Of a stretch of DNA of 64,000 nucleotides, positions 29,591-39,461 are shown in pieces. Every line of letters starts with the position of its first letter. The first letter of the stretch is position 1. The notes under the pieces were generated by a model. It was not told the DNA's origin. It did not search any database and saw only the letters and a list, made by a program, of their open reading frames with translations. The stretch lies in NCBI RefSeq assembly GCF_003201865.1, contig NZ_QJJJ01000002.1:62001-126000 (forward strand), read 5' to 3'. The position numbers and the translations under genes were made by a program. The DNA comes from Methylobacterium sp. B4 (GTDB lineage Bacteria > Pseudomonadota > Alphaproteobacteria > Rhizobiales > Beijerinckiaceae).

Positions 29591-32202
29591 AGAACGAGGT
29601 TCACGATCCGCCCGGGGACCACGATGACCTTGCGCGGGGCGCGTCCTTCCAGAGCCCGCTGGACGGCTTCCAGCGCGAGCGTCGCCGCCTCCACCGCCTT
29701 CGCGTCGGCGTCCCGCGGAACGGTGACGTCCGCCCGCTTCTTGCCGTTGATCTGGACGGGAAGGGTGATCTCGTCCTCCACCAGCAGGGCCCGATCCGCC
29801 TCGGGCCAGGATGCCTGGGAGACGAGCCCCTCCCCGCCCAGGACCTTCCAGCACTCCTCCGCTAGGTGCGGCATCATCGGCGCGATGAGCTGGACGAGGA
29901 TGCGGGCCGCCTCGCTCGCAGCCGCCTGCGAGACCCCCGCCCGCAAGCCCTCGTCGAGGGCATTTGCCAGAGTGTAGATGTGGGCGACGCAGCGGTTGAA
30001 TCGCAGGCGCTCGACATCTTCGCCGACGGCGGCCAGTGCTTTGTGGGCAGCCTTGCGAAGGGCGGCATCCCCAGGAGACGCCGCGCCGCGCGCCGCGGCG
30101 GCGCTGTGAACGAGGCGCCAGACGCGTTGCACGAAGCGGGAGGCGCCCTGCACGCCCTCCTCGGTCCAGATCACGTCGCGCTCAGGGGGAGAGTCGGAGA
30201 GCATGAACCAGCGGGCGGTGTCGGCACCGTAGCTGGCGATGATGTCGTCGGGATCGACGACGTTCTTCTTCGACTTCGACATCTTCTCGGTTGGGCCGAC
30301 GGAAATCGGCTCGCCGGTTTTCACGTGAAACGCGCGACGCTCCCCACCTTCGTTCTCGAATCGGATCTCGGCCGGTGGCACCCAGGCACCGGCCGAGTCC
30401 TTGTAGGTTTCGTGGACGACCATGCCCTGCGTGAACAGACCGGCGAACGGCTCGGATACGCCGGCCCATCCGGTCGCGCGCATCGCCCGCATGAAGAAGC
30501 GCGAGTAGAGCAAGTGCAGGATCGCATGCTCGACGCCGCCGATATACTGATCGACGGCGAGCCAGTGATCGACCGTCTTGCGATCGGTCGGCGCATCCGC
30601 GAGCCAGGGCGCCGTGAAGCGGGCATAGTACCAGGACGAGTCCACGAAGGTGTCCATCGTGTCGGTCTCGCGCCGGGCCTGCTCGCCGCAGCGGGGGCAG
30701 GGCACTTGCCGCCACGCCCGATCCCGCTCCAGCGGGTTGCCGGGCTGATCGAACGAGACCTCGTCGGGCAGCTTCACCGGCAAATCCGCGACGGGCACCG
30801 GTACCGGGCCGCAGGTCTCGCAGTGGATGATCGGGATCGGGCAGCCCCAGTAGCGCTGGCGCGAGACGCCCCAGTCGCGCAGCCGGAACTGCACTTTTCG
30901 GCGGGCGACGGGGGCGCCGTCCAGCGTCTCGCCTTCCAGCCGATCGGCGACGGCCTTGAACGCTTCGTCGGTGCCCATGCCGTCGAGAAAGCGAGAATGG
31001 ATCATCCGGCCATCGCCGTCATAGGCGGTGTCGGTGATGACGAACGTCTCCGGGTCCTGCCCTTCCGGGCAGACGACCGGCGTGTTGCCGAGGCCGTACT
31101 TGTTGGCGAAGTCGAGGTCGCGCTGGTCGTGGGCCGGGCAGCCGAACACCGCGCCGGTGCCGTACTCCATGAGAACGAAGTTTGCGACGAAGACCGGCAA
31201 TTCCCCGGCGGGATCGAGCGGGTGGCGCACGGTAAGCCCGGTGTCGTGCCCGAGCTTCTCCGCCGTATCGATCGCCTCCTGCGCCGTGCCGATGCGGCGG
31301 CATTCCTCGGCGAAGCTCTGCAATTCCTCGGCTCTCGGGCCGGACTCGGCCAGCGCCTTCGCCAACGGATGATCGACGGAGATGGCGAGGAACTTCGCAC
31401 CGAACAGCGTGTCGGGGCGGGTAGTATAGACCGTCAGTTCCTGCGTGCCGGCGAACGGAGCAGCAAGGGCGAAGCGCACTTCGAGGCCCTCGGAGCGGCC
31501 GATCCAGTTGCGCTGCATCAGCCGGACCTTTTCCGGCCAGCGCTCCAGCCCGTCGAGGGCGTCGTGCAGATCTTGGGCGAAATCGGTGATCTTGAAGAAC
31601 CACTGGGTCAGCTCGCGCTGCTCCACGAGTGCACCCGAGCGCCAGCCGCGGCCGTCGATGACCTGCTCGTTGGCGAGCACCGTGTGATCGACCGGATCCC
31701 AGTTCACCTTGGCCGTGCGGCGGGTGACGAGGCCCTTGTCGAGGAAGTCGAGGAACATGCGCTGCTGGTGCTTGTAATAGTCGGGGTCGCAGGTCGCGAT
31801 CTCCCGGCTCCAGTCCAACGACAGGCCCATGCTCTGGAGCTGGCCGCGCATGGTGGCGATGTTGGCGTAGGTCCAGTCCCGCGGGTTGACCTTGCGCTCC
31901 ATGGCCGCGTTCTCGGCCGGCAGGCCGAAGGCGTCCCAGCCCATCGGATGGAGGACGTTGTGGCCCTTGGCGCGCTTGTAGCGCGCCACCACGTCGCCCA
32001 TGGCGTAGTTGCGCACGTGGCCGATATGGATGCGTCCCGACGGGTAGGGGAACATCTCCAACACGTAGTATTTCGGGCGCGAGTCGTCGTTCTTCGTTTC
32101 GAAGAGCCTGGCCTCGTTCCAGGCCTGCTGCCAGCGCGGCTCGGCATCCTTGGCGTTGTAGCGCTCGGGTGCCGTGAGGGAGGGCTGTGCGGAGTCGGTC
32201 AT
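29587..32202 (-). CDS. leuS: Leucyl-tRNA synthetase
   Basis: Class I synthetase charging tRNA-Leu. 871 residues from ATG at 32202; class I signatures HIGH ([14 protein letters not shown]) and KMSKS (EKMSKSKKN), a CP1 editing domain ([12 protein letters not shown]) and the zinc-like CETCGPVP motif. An upstream ATG at 32301 would add 33 Pro-rich residues and is less likely. In most relatives leuS lies next to lptE-holA; here it is upstream of mnmE, 9 kb away on the other strand, and overlaps mnmE by 4 nt. Confidence 0.97.
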   Translation of the reverse strand: MTDSAQPSLTAPERYNAKDAEPRWQQAWNEARLFETKNDDSRPKYYVLEMFPYPSGRIHIGHVRNYAMGDVVARYKRAKGHNVLHPMGWDAFGLPAENAAMERKVNPRDWTYANIATMRGQLQSMGLSLDWSREIATCDPDYYKHQQRMFLDFLDKGLVTRRTAKVNWDPVDHTVLANEQVIDGRGWRSGALVEQRELTQWFFKITDFAQDLHDALDGLERWPEKVRLMQRNWIGRSEGLEVRFALAAPFAGTQELTVYTTRPDTLFGAKFLAISVDHPLAKALAESGPRAEELQSFAEECRRIGTAQEAIDTAEKLGHDTGLTVRHPLDPAGELPVFVANFVLMEYGTGAVFGCPAHDQRDLDFANKYGLGNTPVVCPEGQDPETFVITDTAYDGDGRMIHSRFLDGMGTDEAFKAVADRLEGETLDGAPVARRKVQFRLRDWGVSRQRYWGCPIPIIHCETCGPVPVPVADLPVKLPDEVSFDQPGNPLERDRAWRQVPCPRCGEQARRETDTMDTFVDSSWYYARFTAPWLADAPTDRKTVDHWLAVDQYIGGVEHAILHLLYSRFFMRAMRATGWAGVSEPFAGLFTQGMVVHETYKDSAGAWVPPAEIRFENEGGERRAFHVKTGEPISVGPTEKMSKSKKNVVDPDDIIASYGADTARWFMLSDSPPERDVIWTEEGVQGASRFVQRVWRLVHSAAAARGAASPGDAALRKAAHKALAAVGEDVERLRFNRCVAHIYTLANALDEGLRAGVSQAAASEAARILVQLIAPMMPHLAEECWKVLGGEGLVSQASWPEADRALLVEDEITLPVQINGKKRADVTVPRDADAKAVEAATLALEAVQRALEGRAPRKVIVVPGRIVNLVL
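30317..30332. promoter_or_regulatory. Degenerate parS-like site inside leuS
   Basis: GTTTTCACGTGAAACG matches parS at 13 of 16 positions with the central TTTCACGTGAAAC core intact. It may be a weak secondary ParB site 5.9 kb from the perfect one, or a chance result of the codons. Confidence 0.4.
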
Positions 32203-32314
32203 CGCGGGCGCCGGGGTCAGCGAAGGAAGGGGCTGGGGCCGCGCGAGGTGTCGCGGGCAGGCATGCCCGGCACCTAGCATATCCGAAGGCGCGCGGGTCA
32301 ACGATCGGCGCGGC

Positions 32315-33370
32315 TCAGGTCTGCTGATAGACCGCCACGACCCGGTCGAAGCGGCGTTCGCCGAGATCGGACCCGCGAATCAGGAAGTAGACCGTGCCCT
32401 CCGCACTCTCCTGCTGATGATCGCCGACATCGATCTGGAGCAGCAGGCGCCATGTCGGCATCGCGGCTTCGATCCCGGCCCGGTGCACCTCGATCGCTTC
32501 CCGGTCGAGGTATTGCACACCGAAGCGGCTGGCGACCTCTGCCTCGAAGCGCGGGTCGCTCTGCTCGGGCAGGGGCGAGCCGAGAAGCTGGTTGCGCCGC
32601 CCCGCATTGGCAGCGCCGTAATAGGTATCGAAGGTCCGCGAGAACAGTTCTTGGTACGCGTCCCGGAAGCTCGCTTCGCCCTCCCCTTTTGCGGCCAGCG
32701 CCGCTTTCAGGGCCGGCTTCGCCTCGGCCTCGAGGCTCTCGACGGCCGGCGGGCGCAGCGTGAGGTGCAGGCTCATCGGCCGGGACGGGCCGTCATAGGG
32801 CGTGCCGGAATCGGGCTCGGGGGCTGGCAGTTTGAACTGTCGGTTGATCTTCGCGATCTCGGCCCGGTGCGCCTCCGCCGCGGCCGCGAGGTCAGGGGGA
32901 AAGGTCTGCGCCGAGAGACCCTCGCGCGGGCTGTCATCCCAAAGGACGCGAACGGATTCGGTGCCGTTGTCCCACGGGCCGGCAAGGAGGTCGTAGAAGA
33001 ACAGGAGCCGCCCCTGCTCCGGCAGAGCGGCGGCGGGGCCACCCTGCCCTCGCGCCTCCGTGAGATCGACCTGGGCGAAGAAAGCGTAGGGCAGTTCTTT
33101 CCGGAAATGCTGCCGCATCTCCTCACCCGCCTCCGCGTTCCCGCGCCGGGCGATCGCCTCGATGTCGGCCGGCTTGGCCCGCCGCGGCCATGCCACCCCC
33201 GGCGGGAGGTCGGGCGTGCCGCCGATCCGCGTACCGCCGAGGCGTGCCTCACCCTTCGGCGACGGCCGGAACACCAAGGTCGGCACAAGCGCCGCGACGA
33301 CGATCTCCGCCTGCGGACGGGTGAAGTGCTGCGCGAGCTGGGCGTAGGCGTCGGCCGGCGAATCGAACAT
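32315..33370 (-). CDS. DUF1963 (YwqG-like) family protein
   Basis: 351 residues with the family pattern [15 protein letters not shown] near residue 55, [23 protein letters not shown] and the C-terminal LLQIDVGD. Soluble, no signal peptide. DUF1963 proteins are widespread with no established function. It lies 113 nt upstream of leuS on the same strand, but no link to translation is evident. Confidence 0.85.
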   Translation of the reverse strand: MFDSPADAYAQLAQHFTRPQAEIVVAALVPTLVFRPSPKGEARLGGTRIGGTPDLPPGVAWPRRAKPADIEAIARRGNAEAGEEMRQHFRKELPYAFFAQVDLTEARGQGGPAAALPEQGRLLFFYDLLAGPWDNGTESVRVLWDDSPREGLSAQTFPPDLAAAAEAHRAEIAKINRQFKLPAPEPDSGTPYDGPSRPMSLHLTLRPPAVESLEAEAKPALKAALAAKGEGEASFRDAYQELFSRTFDTYYGAANAGRRNQLLGSPLPEQSDPRFEAEVASRFGVQYLDREAIEVHRAGIEAAMPTWRLLLQIDVGDHQQESAEGTVYFLIRGSDLGERRFDRVVAVYQQT

Positions 33371-33484
33371 CGGGCGCGGCGTCTCCGTTTATTAGAGGGA
33401 GAGGCCAACCTATCGCTGGGGCGATGAATGGAAAAGCGCGGACGCGACCTTGAAGTCCGCGGGCGTCCGCCGCAAGGAGACGCG

Positions 33485-34201
33485 ATGACGGAGAACACCC
33501 CGAACCTCGATACCCTGCCGCCGGTCGGCGAGGCCGATGTCGCCGCCGGTCTCGCGGAGGTGCGCGACGGCATCCGCCGGGCGGCCGAGGACAACGAGCG
33601 CGATCCCGCAAGCGTCCAGCTCGTTGCCGTCTCGAAGACGGTGCCGGCCGAGGGCATCCTGCCGGCCCTCGAAGCCGGGCAGCGGATCTTCGGCGAGAAC
33701 TACGTGCAGGAATCGAAGGCCAAGTGGCCGGCGCTTCGGGAGCGCTACCCAGATGTCGAGCTGCATCTCGTCGGTCCGCTGCAATCCAACAAGGCGCGCG
33801 AGGCGGTCGAACTCTTCGACGTGATCCACGGGCTCGACCGGCTGTCGCTGGCGGCCGCGCTCGCCAAGGAGATTCAGCGGACGGGGCGGGCGCCCAAGCT
33901 GCTGATGCAGGTCAATACCGGCGACGAAGCGCAGAAGGCCGGCGTCGCGCCCGATCAGGTGGATGTGCTGCTCTCCGAGTGCCGCGAGACGCACGGCCTC
34001 GCCATCCACGGCCTGATGTGCATCCCGCCGGCCGAGGACCCGCCCTCCCCCCATTTCGCTCTGCTCGCCCGCATCGCGGCGCGCCACGGCCTGCCGATCC
34101 TCTCCATGGGCATGAGCGCCGATTACCCGGCCGCGATCCAGATGGGCGCCACCCATGTCCGCGTCGGAACCGCGATCTTCGGACGCCGGGCGAAGCGCTG
34201 A
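33485..34201 (+). CDS. yggS: YggS family PLP-homeostasis protein
   Basis: Single-domain PLP-binding TIM-barrel protein (no enzyme activity known) that controls vitamin B6 and 2-oxoacid/amino-acid balance. 238 residues with LVAVSKTVPAE holding the PLP lysine, FGENYVQES, HLVGPLQSNK, and GMSADYPAAIQMGATHVRVGTAIFG binding the phosphate. The ATG at 33485 has AAGGAG about 7 nt upstream. The homologues often sit near pilus or cell-division genes, not so here. It converges on the L,D-transpeptidase gene. Confidence 0.94.
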   Translation: MTENTPNLDTLPPVGEADVAAGLAEVRDGIRRAAEDNERDPASVQLVAVSKTVPAEGILPALEAGQRIFGENYVQESKAKWPALRERYPDVELHLVGPLQSNKAREAVELFDVIHGLDRLSLAAALAKEIQRTGRAPKLLMQVNTGDEAQKAGVAPDQVDVLLSECRETHGLAIHGLMCIPPAEDPPSPHFALLARIAARHGLPILSMGMSADYPAAIQMGATHVRVGTAIFGRRAKR

Positions 34202-34216
34202 GCGAAGACCGTGGTT

Positions 34217-34254
34217 CCGGCTCGGGTCGGCATCAGCACCAGACGATGAGCCGG
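34217..34254. terminator. Inverted repeat between yggS and the L,D-transpeptidase gene
   Basis: CCGGCTC (34217-34223) and GAGCCGG (34248-34254) are perfect arms with a long 24-nt spacer, in the gap between convergent genes. The loop length makes intrinsic termination weak. Confidence 0.3.
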
Positions 34255-34267
34255 CGAAATAAGAGTG

Positions 34268-34861
34268 TCAGCGGATCGCTAGGCGCGTGCGCGGTCCGAG
34301 GCGGCGGAGCAGGCGCAGCAGATCGCCGGGCCTGAGAGCGACGCAGCCCTCCGTCGGCCGGTAACCGGCGCGGGCGACGTGCAGGAAGATCGCCGAGCCG
34401 CGCCCCGGGCGGATCGGTCCCCGATTGTAGTCGAGGTCGATCACGAGGTCGTAGAGCCCGTCGTCGCGCCACAGCGCCTCGGCGCTCGCCGTATCGCTCG
34501 GTAGAGGAATGGGTCGGTTGTAGCGCCGGTCTCTCGGCGCATCGCACCAGCCGTCCTGCGGCCGCGTCGGCCGCAGCGGCAGCGCGCTCGCGGGCCGGAC
34601 GAGGAAGCGGTCCGGACGGTAGAAGCCGCCGCGCAGGCGAAAGACGCCCCGGGGCGAGGCGCCGTCCCCCTCACGCTTGCGAATCGTCACGCCCGCACGC
34701 CCAAGGGCGCAGGGCAGGACGGACCGGCCCGCGCTCAGCGTGCCGCGGGTCGGGTCTCCCGGCAGAGGGCGAACCTGCAGGATGGCGAGCGTCGTGGCCT
34801 GCCGGGCTCTCGTCGCCTCGCCACCCTTCGCTCCGAACTTCCTGTTCTTCACCCGCCGCAT
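34268..34861 (-). CDS. L,D-transpeptidase (YkuD) family protein
   Basis: 197 residues. The YkuD-type catalytic motif is present in a shortened form, GYRPTEGCVAL with nucleophile Cys, preceded by FLHVARAG that carries the catalytic His. The N-terminal part includes LPGDPTRGTL and LPCALGR, the pattern common to this alphaproteobacterial subfamily. No signal peptide is seen, so either the start is wrong or export is unconventional. ATG at 34861 was chosen since upstream in-frame residues are atypical. Likely remodels peptidoglycan crosslinks or anchors outer-membrane proteins to it. Confidence 0.82.
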   Translation of the reverse strand: MRRVKNRKFGAKGGEATRARQATTLAILQVRPLPGDPTRGTLSAGRSVLPCALGRAGVTIRKREGDGASPRGVFRLRGGFYRPDRFLVRPASALPLRPTRPQDGWCDAPRDRRYNRPIPLPSDTASAEALWRDDGLYDLVIDLDYNRGPIRPGRGSAIFLHVARAGYRPTEGCVALRPGDLLRLLRRLGPRTRLAIR

Positions 34862-35142
34862 TGCCGGTTTGTCCCGCACGCTTTCCGGCTCCCTGCCGTC
34901 AAGCGGACGTGACGGTTTGAACGTGGCGAAAATTATGCATAAGCGCGCGTTGCGGATTTCCTGTAGCGTAAAACGAACTAAGTTTATTTCCGGATGGGAC
35001 CGTGAGGGTTCCGTCGGCAGCCAAGCCAGAGGGTGATCTGCCTCTCTGGACCGGCTTGCCGTCATGAGATTATCCCGGTCACTTGCCCGAGCTTCGCGCG
35101 GGGTGTGCGGGGCCGGAAAGTTTGTCGAGAGCGACTGCGTCG
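34862..35142. other. Divergent regulatory region between the L,D-transpeptidase and response-regulator genes
   Basis: 281 nt, lower GC in its middle (AAAATTATGCATAA near 34930), probably holding both promoters. A long imperfect hairpin at 35015-35061 lies in the response-regulator leader: inner arms CCAGAGG / CCTCTCTGG and outer arms CGGCA / TGCCG. No T-run follows it. It could be part of a structured 5' leader or a small RNA. Confidence 0.45.
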
Positions 35143-35829
35143 ATGTCGAATCCTTACTGCCTCCTCGTCTGTGACGACGACGAGGCCCTGCGCGAAGCGC
35201 TGACGGAGCAGATCGACGCGTACGACGAATTCTCCGTCGTCGGCGAGCCAACGGCGGCCGGAGCGCTCGCCCGCGTGGGCCAGGACCCCGTCGACCTGAT
35301 CGTGATGGATGTCGGCCTGCCGGACATGGACGGGCGCGAGGCCGTGCGCACGCTGCGCCGTAACGGCTATCGCGGGCCGATCATCATGCTGACGGCGCAG
35401 GAATCCGACGACGACATGGTCGAGGGGCTGGAGGCCGGCGCCAACGACTACGTGGTCAAGCCCTTCAAGTTCGCGGTGCTGCTCGCCCGAATCCGCGTGC
35501 AGCTGCGCCAGCACGAGGCGAGCGAGGACGCGGTGTTCCGCATCGGTCCCTACACCTTCCGGCCGGGCGCCAAGCTCTTGGTGGGCGAGCGCGGCTCGAA
35601 GCTGAAGCTGACCGAGAAGGAGACGGCGATCCTGCGCTACCTCTACCGCGCCGGCCGCGAGGTGGTGGGGCGTGACACGCTGCTCGCCGAGGTCTGGGGC
35701 TACAACGCCCACGTCACCACCCATACCCTGGAAACGCACATCTACCGGCTGCGCCAGAAGATCGAGCCGAACCCCGCAGTCGCGGCCATCCTCGTCACGG
35801 AGGGCGGCGGCTACAAGCTGCTGCCCTGA
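35143..35829 (+). CDS. OmpR/PhoB-type response regulator (orphan)
   Basis: 228 residues: receiver domain (about 1-120) with acidic pocket CDDDEAL, phospho-acceptor Asp in MDVGLPDMDG, and KPFKF lysine; then a winged-helix effector (about 135-228) ending TEGGGYKLLP, as in OmpR/PhoB proteins. It should bind DNA as a phosphorylated dimer. No histidine kinase is adjacent. The nearest neighbour is a cNMP-binding-domain protein. The ATG at 35143 gives the normal N-terminus (MSNPYCLLVCDDDE). Confidence 0.93.
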   Translation: MSNPYCLLVCDDDEALREALTEQIDAYDEFSVVGEPTAAGALARVGQDPVDLIVMDVGLPDMDGREAVRTLRRNGYRGPIIMLTAQESDDDMVEGLEAGANDYVVKPFKFAVLLARIRVQLRQHEASEDAVFRIGPYTFRPGAKLLVGERGSKLKLTEKETAILRYLYRAGREVVGRDTLLAEVWGYNAHVTTHTLETHIYRLRQKIEPNPAVAAILVTEGGGYKLLP

Positions 35830-35946
35830 TCCTCACCGGGGAACCAGTATCCACCTCCGCACACAGGTCCGCCGCGGGGACGCCGTTTCGCGCGGGGTCC
35901 GTATCGGCTAGGCTTGGCCGCAGAGGCAGGATTTCGCGGCCGAGAG

Positions 35947-36426
35947 GTGGGGCAGGCGTTGGGGCTCGACGACGACATCGCGATCCTCTCCGCGGCGCCG
36001 GTGTTCGAGCTGTTCGAGCGCGACGCCCTGCGCCTGCTGTGCTTTGCCGGCGAACGGCGCACCTTGGAGGCGGGTGATCTGCTGTTCGCGCGCGGCGAGC
36101 CGTCGGACGGCGGCTACGTGGTGATGTCGGGTACCATAGCACTGACCCCGCGGCGGGCGTCGGAGGCCCCGGTCACCGTCTCCCGCTCCGGCGTGATCGG
36201 GCGCAACGCCCTGTTCCATCAGGCGGAGCGGCCGGCGGAGGCGCGGGCGACCGAGCCCTCCGAAGTGATGCGCGTCACCCCATCGGTGATGAGCCGCGTG
36301 CTGCGCGAGTTCCCCGATGTCGCGCTGGCGATCCGCAGCGGCATGGCCGAGGAACTCATCGATCTCGTCCAGGGCCTGTCGAGCGTGCGCGGGCGGCTCG
36401 GCGCGCCGTCCCCACGCAAACGGTGA
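35947..36426 (+). CDS. Cyclic nucleotide-binding-domain protein (no DNA-binding domain)
   Basis: About 159 residues containing a single cNMP-binding fold: VFELFERDALRLL, LEAGDLLFARGEPSDGGYVVMSG, and GVIGRNALF where the phosphate-binding cassette is expected. There is no helix-turn-helix, so it is unlike Crp. The conserved Arg of a cAMP site (RAA/RTA) is not evident; it may bind another ligand or none. The start is uncertain: GTG 35947 or TTG 35959; I chose the GTG. It lies 117 nt after the response regulator and 63 nt before dapD. Confidence 0.85.
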   Translation: MGQALGLDDDIAILSAAPVFELFERDALRLLCFAGERRTLEAGDLLFARGEPSDGGYVVMSGTIALTPRRASEAPVTVSRSGVIGRNALFHQAERPAEARATEPSEVMRVTPSVMSRVLREFPDVALAIRSGMAEELIDLVQGLSSVRGRLGAPSPRKR

Positions 36427-36489
36427 CAGGGGCGGGCGGCTTTTGTAAGCACGGCCATCCTTTGCCGCCGATCAGTCCGGAAAGCCCCG

Positions 36490-37344
36490 ATGTCCCAAGC
36501 CGCGCCCCACGCCGATCTCGAGAAGACCATCGAAGCCGCCTGGGAGGAGCGCACCGGCATCTCGACCGCGACCACGGGCGCGGTGCGCGAGGCGGTGGAC
36601 GAGGCGCTGAATCTGCTCGATTCCGGCAAGGCCCGCGTCGCCGAGAAGGGCAACGAGTCCTGGCAGGTCAACCAGTGGCTCAAGAAGGCGGTGCTTCTCT
36701 CCTTCCGCCTCAACGACATGGTGCCGATCGAGGGCGGCCCCGGCTCCTCCCCCTGGTGGGACAAGGTGCCCTCCAAGTTTTCCGGCTGGGGCGAAGCCGA
36801 GTTCCGTGCCGCCGGCTTCCGCGCGGTGCCGGGCTGCTTCGTGCGCCGCGGCTCCTACATCGCGCCGGGCGCGGTGCTGATGCCGAGCTTCATCAATCTC
36901 GGCGCCCATGTGGGTGAGGGCACCATGGTCGACACCTGGGTGACGATCGGGTCGTGCGCGCAGGTCGGCAAGAACTGCCACATCTCGGGCGGCGCCGGCA
37001 TCGCCGGCGTGCTGGAGCCGCTCCAGGCCAACCCGGTCATCATCGAGGACAACTGCTTCATCGGCGCCCGCGCCGAGGTGGCCGAGGGCGTGATCGTCGG
37101 CGAGGGCTCGGTCCTGTCGATGGGCGTCTATATCGGCGCCTCGACCCGGATCATCGACCGCAACACGGGCGAGACCTTCTACGGCCGCGTGCCGCCCTAC
37201 TCGGTGGTCGTTTCCGGCACCACGCCCGGCAAGCCCCTGCCGGACGGCACCCCCGGCCCCGGCCTCTACTGCGCCGTCATCGTCAAGCGCGTCGATGCGG
37301 GCACCCGCGCCAAGACCGGCATCAACGAGCTGCTGCGGACCTGA
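36490..37344 (+). CDS. dapD: 2,3,4,5-tetrahydropyridine-2,6-dicarboxylate N-succinyltransferase
   Basis: Succinyl-CoA-dependent acyltransferase in the diaminopimelate/lysine pathway, needed for peptidoglycan. 284 residues: N-terminal helical domain with [14 protein letters not shown], then a left-handed beta helix of hexapeptide repeats ([37 protein letters not shown]). ATG at 36490. Its stop TGA overlaps the ATG of the next gene by one base, implying coupling. Confidence 0.97.
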   Translation: MSQAAPHADLEKTIEAAWEERTGISTATTGAVREAVDEALNLLDSGKARVAEKGNESWQVNQWLKKAVLLSFRLNDMVPIEGGPGSSPWWDKVPSKFSGWGEAEFRAAGFRAVPGCFVRRGSYIAPGAVLMPSFINLGAHVGEGTMVDTWVTIGSCAQVGKNCHISGGAGIAGVLEPLQANPVIIEDNCFIGARAEVAEGVIVGEGSVLSMGVYIGASTRIIDRNTGETFYGRVPPYSVVVSGTTPGKPLPDGTPGPGLYCAVIVKRVDAGTRAKTGINELLRT

Positions 37345-38222
37345 TGGCGCCCGTCGGAACCGCCCTCGTCACGCGGACCTTCGACCTGACGGTCGCGGGT
37401 CACCGGGTTCCGACGCCCTGTACCGAGGTCGGGGAGGGGCCGCCCGCGCTGCTCCTGCCCGCCCTTTCCTCGATCTCAGCCCGCGAGGAGATGCTGCCGC
37501 TGGCCCGCGAACTCGGGGTGGCTCATCGCTGCCTCGTGCCAGATTGGCCGGGCTTCGGTGCCCACGCGCGGGCCGCCCTGCCGCTGAACCCCGAGACCCT
37601 GCACACCTTCCTCGACGCCCTGCTCGCGGCGGCGCCCGGTCCCTACGCCCTCGCCGTCGCGGCCGGACACGCCGCCCCCTATCTCGCGGCCGCCGCGCGC
37701 CGCCATCCGAGCGCCTTCGAACGGCTCGTGCTCGTCGCGCCGACCTGGCGCGGACCGCTACCGACCGCCATGGGACCTGAGCGCGCCCGCTGGTTCGGCC
37801 GGATCCGCCGGGCGGTCGAGATGCCGCTCCTCGGCGAAGCGCTCTATCGCATCAATATCAGCCCGCCGATCATCGGCCGGATGATGCGCGCCCACGTCTA
37901 CGCGGACGCCGCGCATGTCACGCCCGATGTTGTCGCCGCCAAGCATCGGATCACCCGCCAGCGCCGGGGCCGGTTCGGCACCGCCGCCTTCGTCACCGGT
38001 GGGCTCGATCCCTTCGATACGCGCGAGCCGTTCCTGGCCCTGTTCGACGAGGGCTTGCCGCCCGTCTCCGTGCTGCGCCCGGAGGGGGTGCCCCGGCGCT
38101 CGGGCGCCGAGATGGATGCCCTGATCGGGACGGGCCGCGTCGTCGCGCGTCGGGTGCCGGGCGCGCTGAGCCCGCACGAGGAGTTTCCGCGCGAGATCGC
38201 CGAAGCGATCCGGGCGGCCTGA
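37344..38222 (+). CDS. Alpha/beta-hydrolase-fold protein lacking the nucleophile serine
   Basis: 292 residues of alpha/beta-hydrolase character: LLLPALSSISAREEMLPLA after the first strands, VPDWPGFG, and TGGLDPFDT. The nucleophile-elbow position reads AVAAGHAAPYL, so the usual G-x-S-x-G serine is replaced by Ala. In similar proteins (family recollection) such changes occur in non-catalytic or altered enzymes. It starts at the TGATG overlap with dapD, so it is translated from the same message. The substrate and any activity are unknown. Confidence 0.8.
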   Translation: MAPVGTALVTRTFDLTVAGHRVPTPCTEVGEGPPALLLPALSSISAREEMLPLARELGVAHRCLVPDWPGFGAHARAALPLNPETLHTFLDALLAAAPGPYALAVAAGHAAPYLAAAARRHPSAFERLVLVAPTWRGPLPTAMGPERARWFGRIRRAVEMPLLGEALYRINISPPIIGRMMRAHVYADAAHVTPDVVAAKHRITRQRRGRFGTAAFVTGGLDPFDTREPFLALFDEGLPPVSVLRPEGVPRRSGAEMDALIGTGRVVARRVPGALSPHEEFPREIAEAIRAA

Positions 38223-38445
38223 GCGTTCGCTCGAATGCGGGCGCCTTTCGCTTCCTCCGTCCTGTCACCTCTCCCGGCGTCCGGCCGGCTTTCGCCTCGT
38301 TCGAAACCCCTTCAAGGTAGTGAACCTGTGACGCGCCTGTCGCACGGCGCCCATAGATAGCTCGGAGCCTCGGCCCGGACGACGCGCTCCGCTTCCCGAG
38401 CGAGGCTCCCGACCTTCTCGACACGGTCCCCGAAAGCCTGTTCCG

Positions 38446-39312
38446 ATGTCCCGTTCGACCCGTGCGCCGGTTCGCCTCGGCGGCCTGCTGATGCTCCTCC
38501 TCGCCGCCGCTCCGCTCCGGGCGCAGCCGGCCGCACCGCCGGACCCCGCCGCGAAATCGGCGCCGTCGCTGGAGCGGGACAAGCTCGGCACCGCCGCCCC
38601 GAAGGGCTATCTGAGCGAGGAGGCGACACCGAACCTCGTGGCGATCCTGCCGCCACCCCCGGCGGGTCATTCCGCGGCGGAGGCGGCGGACAAGGCGGTC
38701 TACAACGCCACCCGGGCCTACGAGGGCAGCCCGCGCTGGGCCCTGGCCACCAACGACGTCGCCGATGGCGGTGCCGCCCTCCTCGAAGATTATGCCTGCG
38801 TGCTCGGGCAACGCATCGACCAGACCCGCGTGCCCGACTTGATGCGCCTGCTCGACCGCGCCCGCATCGACATCGCCCGGGCCACCCGTGTCGCGAAGCG
38901 GCGCTACCGCCGCCTGCGGCCCTTCGTCGGCAACGCTGCGCCGATCTGCGTTGCCCGCACGCCCGAGCTCGCCGACAGCTTCAGCTATCCGTCCGGTCAT
39001 GCCGGCCAGGGCTGGGCCTACGGCCTGATCATGGCGAACCTGATGCCGGAAAAGGCAACGCAGTTCCTCGTGCGCAGCCGGCTCTACGGCGAGAGTCGGG
39101 TGGTTTGCGGCGTCCACTGGCTCAGCGATGTCGAGGCCGCCCGCACCGGCGCCTCGGCATTGGTCGCCGTGCTGATGACGGATTCCGGCTTCCGCGCGGA
39201 TCTGGAGCGGGCCCGTGCCGACCTGAAGCGGGCCCTGGGCGGGGAGGGGACGAAGCCCGATCCTGCGATCTGCCTCCGCGAGGATGCGGCGGCCCGTCAG
39301 CCGTTGCTTTAG
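38446..39312 (+). CDS. Class A non-specific acid phosphatase (PAP2 superfamily)
   Basis: 288-residue periplasmic phosphatase. It starts with a signal peptide (LGGLLMLLLAAAPLRAQ, cleavage near residue 26) and carries the three PAP2 motifs: KRRYRRLRP, YPSGHAGQG and SRVVCGVHWLSD (catalytic His residues). This is the KX6RP-PSGH-SRX5HX3D signature. The N-terminal region before the motifs is longer than a plain PAP2 protein, as in PhoN/PhoC. It would release phosphate from various esters. It is preceded by 223 nt without a gene. Confidence 0.9.
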   Translation: MSRSTRAPVRLGGLLMLLLAAAPLRAQPAAPPDPAAKSAPSLERDKLGTAAPKGYLSEEATPNLVAILPPPPAGHSAAEAADKAVYNATRAYEGSPRWALATNDVADGGAALLEDYACVLGQRIDQTRVPDLMRLLDRARIDIARATRVAKRRYRRLRPFVGNAAPICVARTPELADSFSYPSGHAGQGWAYGLIMANLMPEKATQFLVRSRLYGESRVVCGVHWLSDVEAARTGASALVAVLMTDSGFRADLERARADLKRALGGEGTKPDPAICLREDAAARQPLL

Positions 39313-39328
39313 GCATCCGTCGGGATGC
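39313..39328 (+). terminator. Hairpin after the acid phosphatase gene
   Basis: GCATCC-GTCG-GGATGC, a perfect 6-bp stem starting at the base after the stop codon, followed by TTCG. Weak T content, so assignment is tentative. Confidence 0.4.
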
Positions 39329-39461
39329 TTCGCCGGCCCACGGGTCGGCATGCGACGTCAGGTCAGCGCGAACGCTCGCCGCTGCCCCAGGTATTGCAGT
39401 GGTCGAACCCGGTTCTGTAATCGTGGGCGATCCCGGCCGCTCGATGCGGGCCTGACCGACC

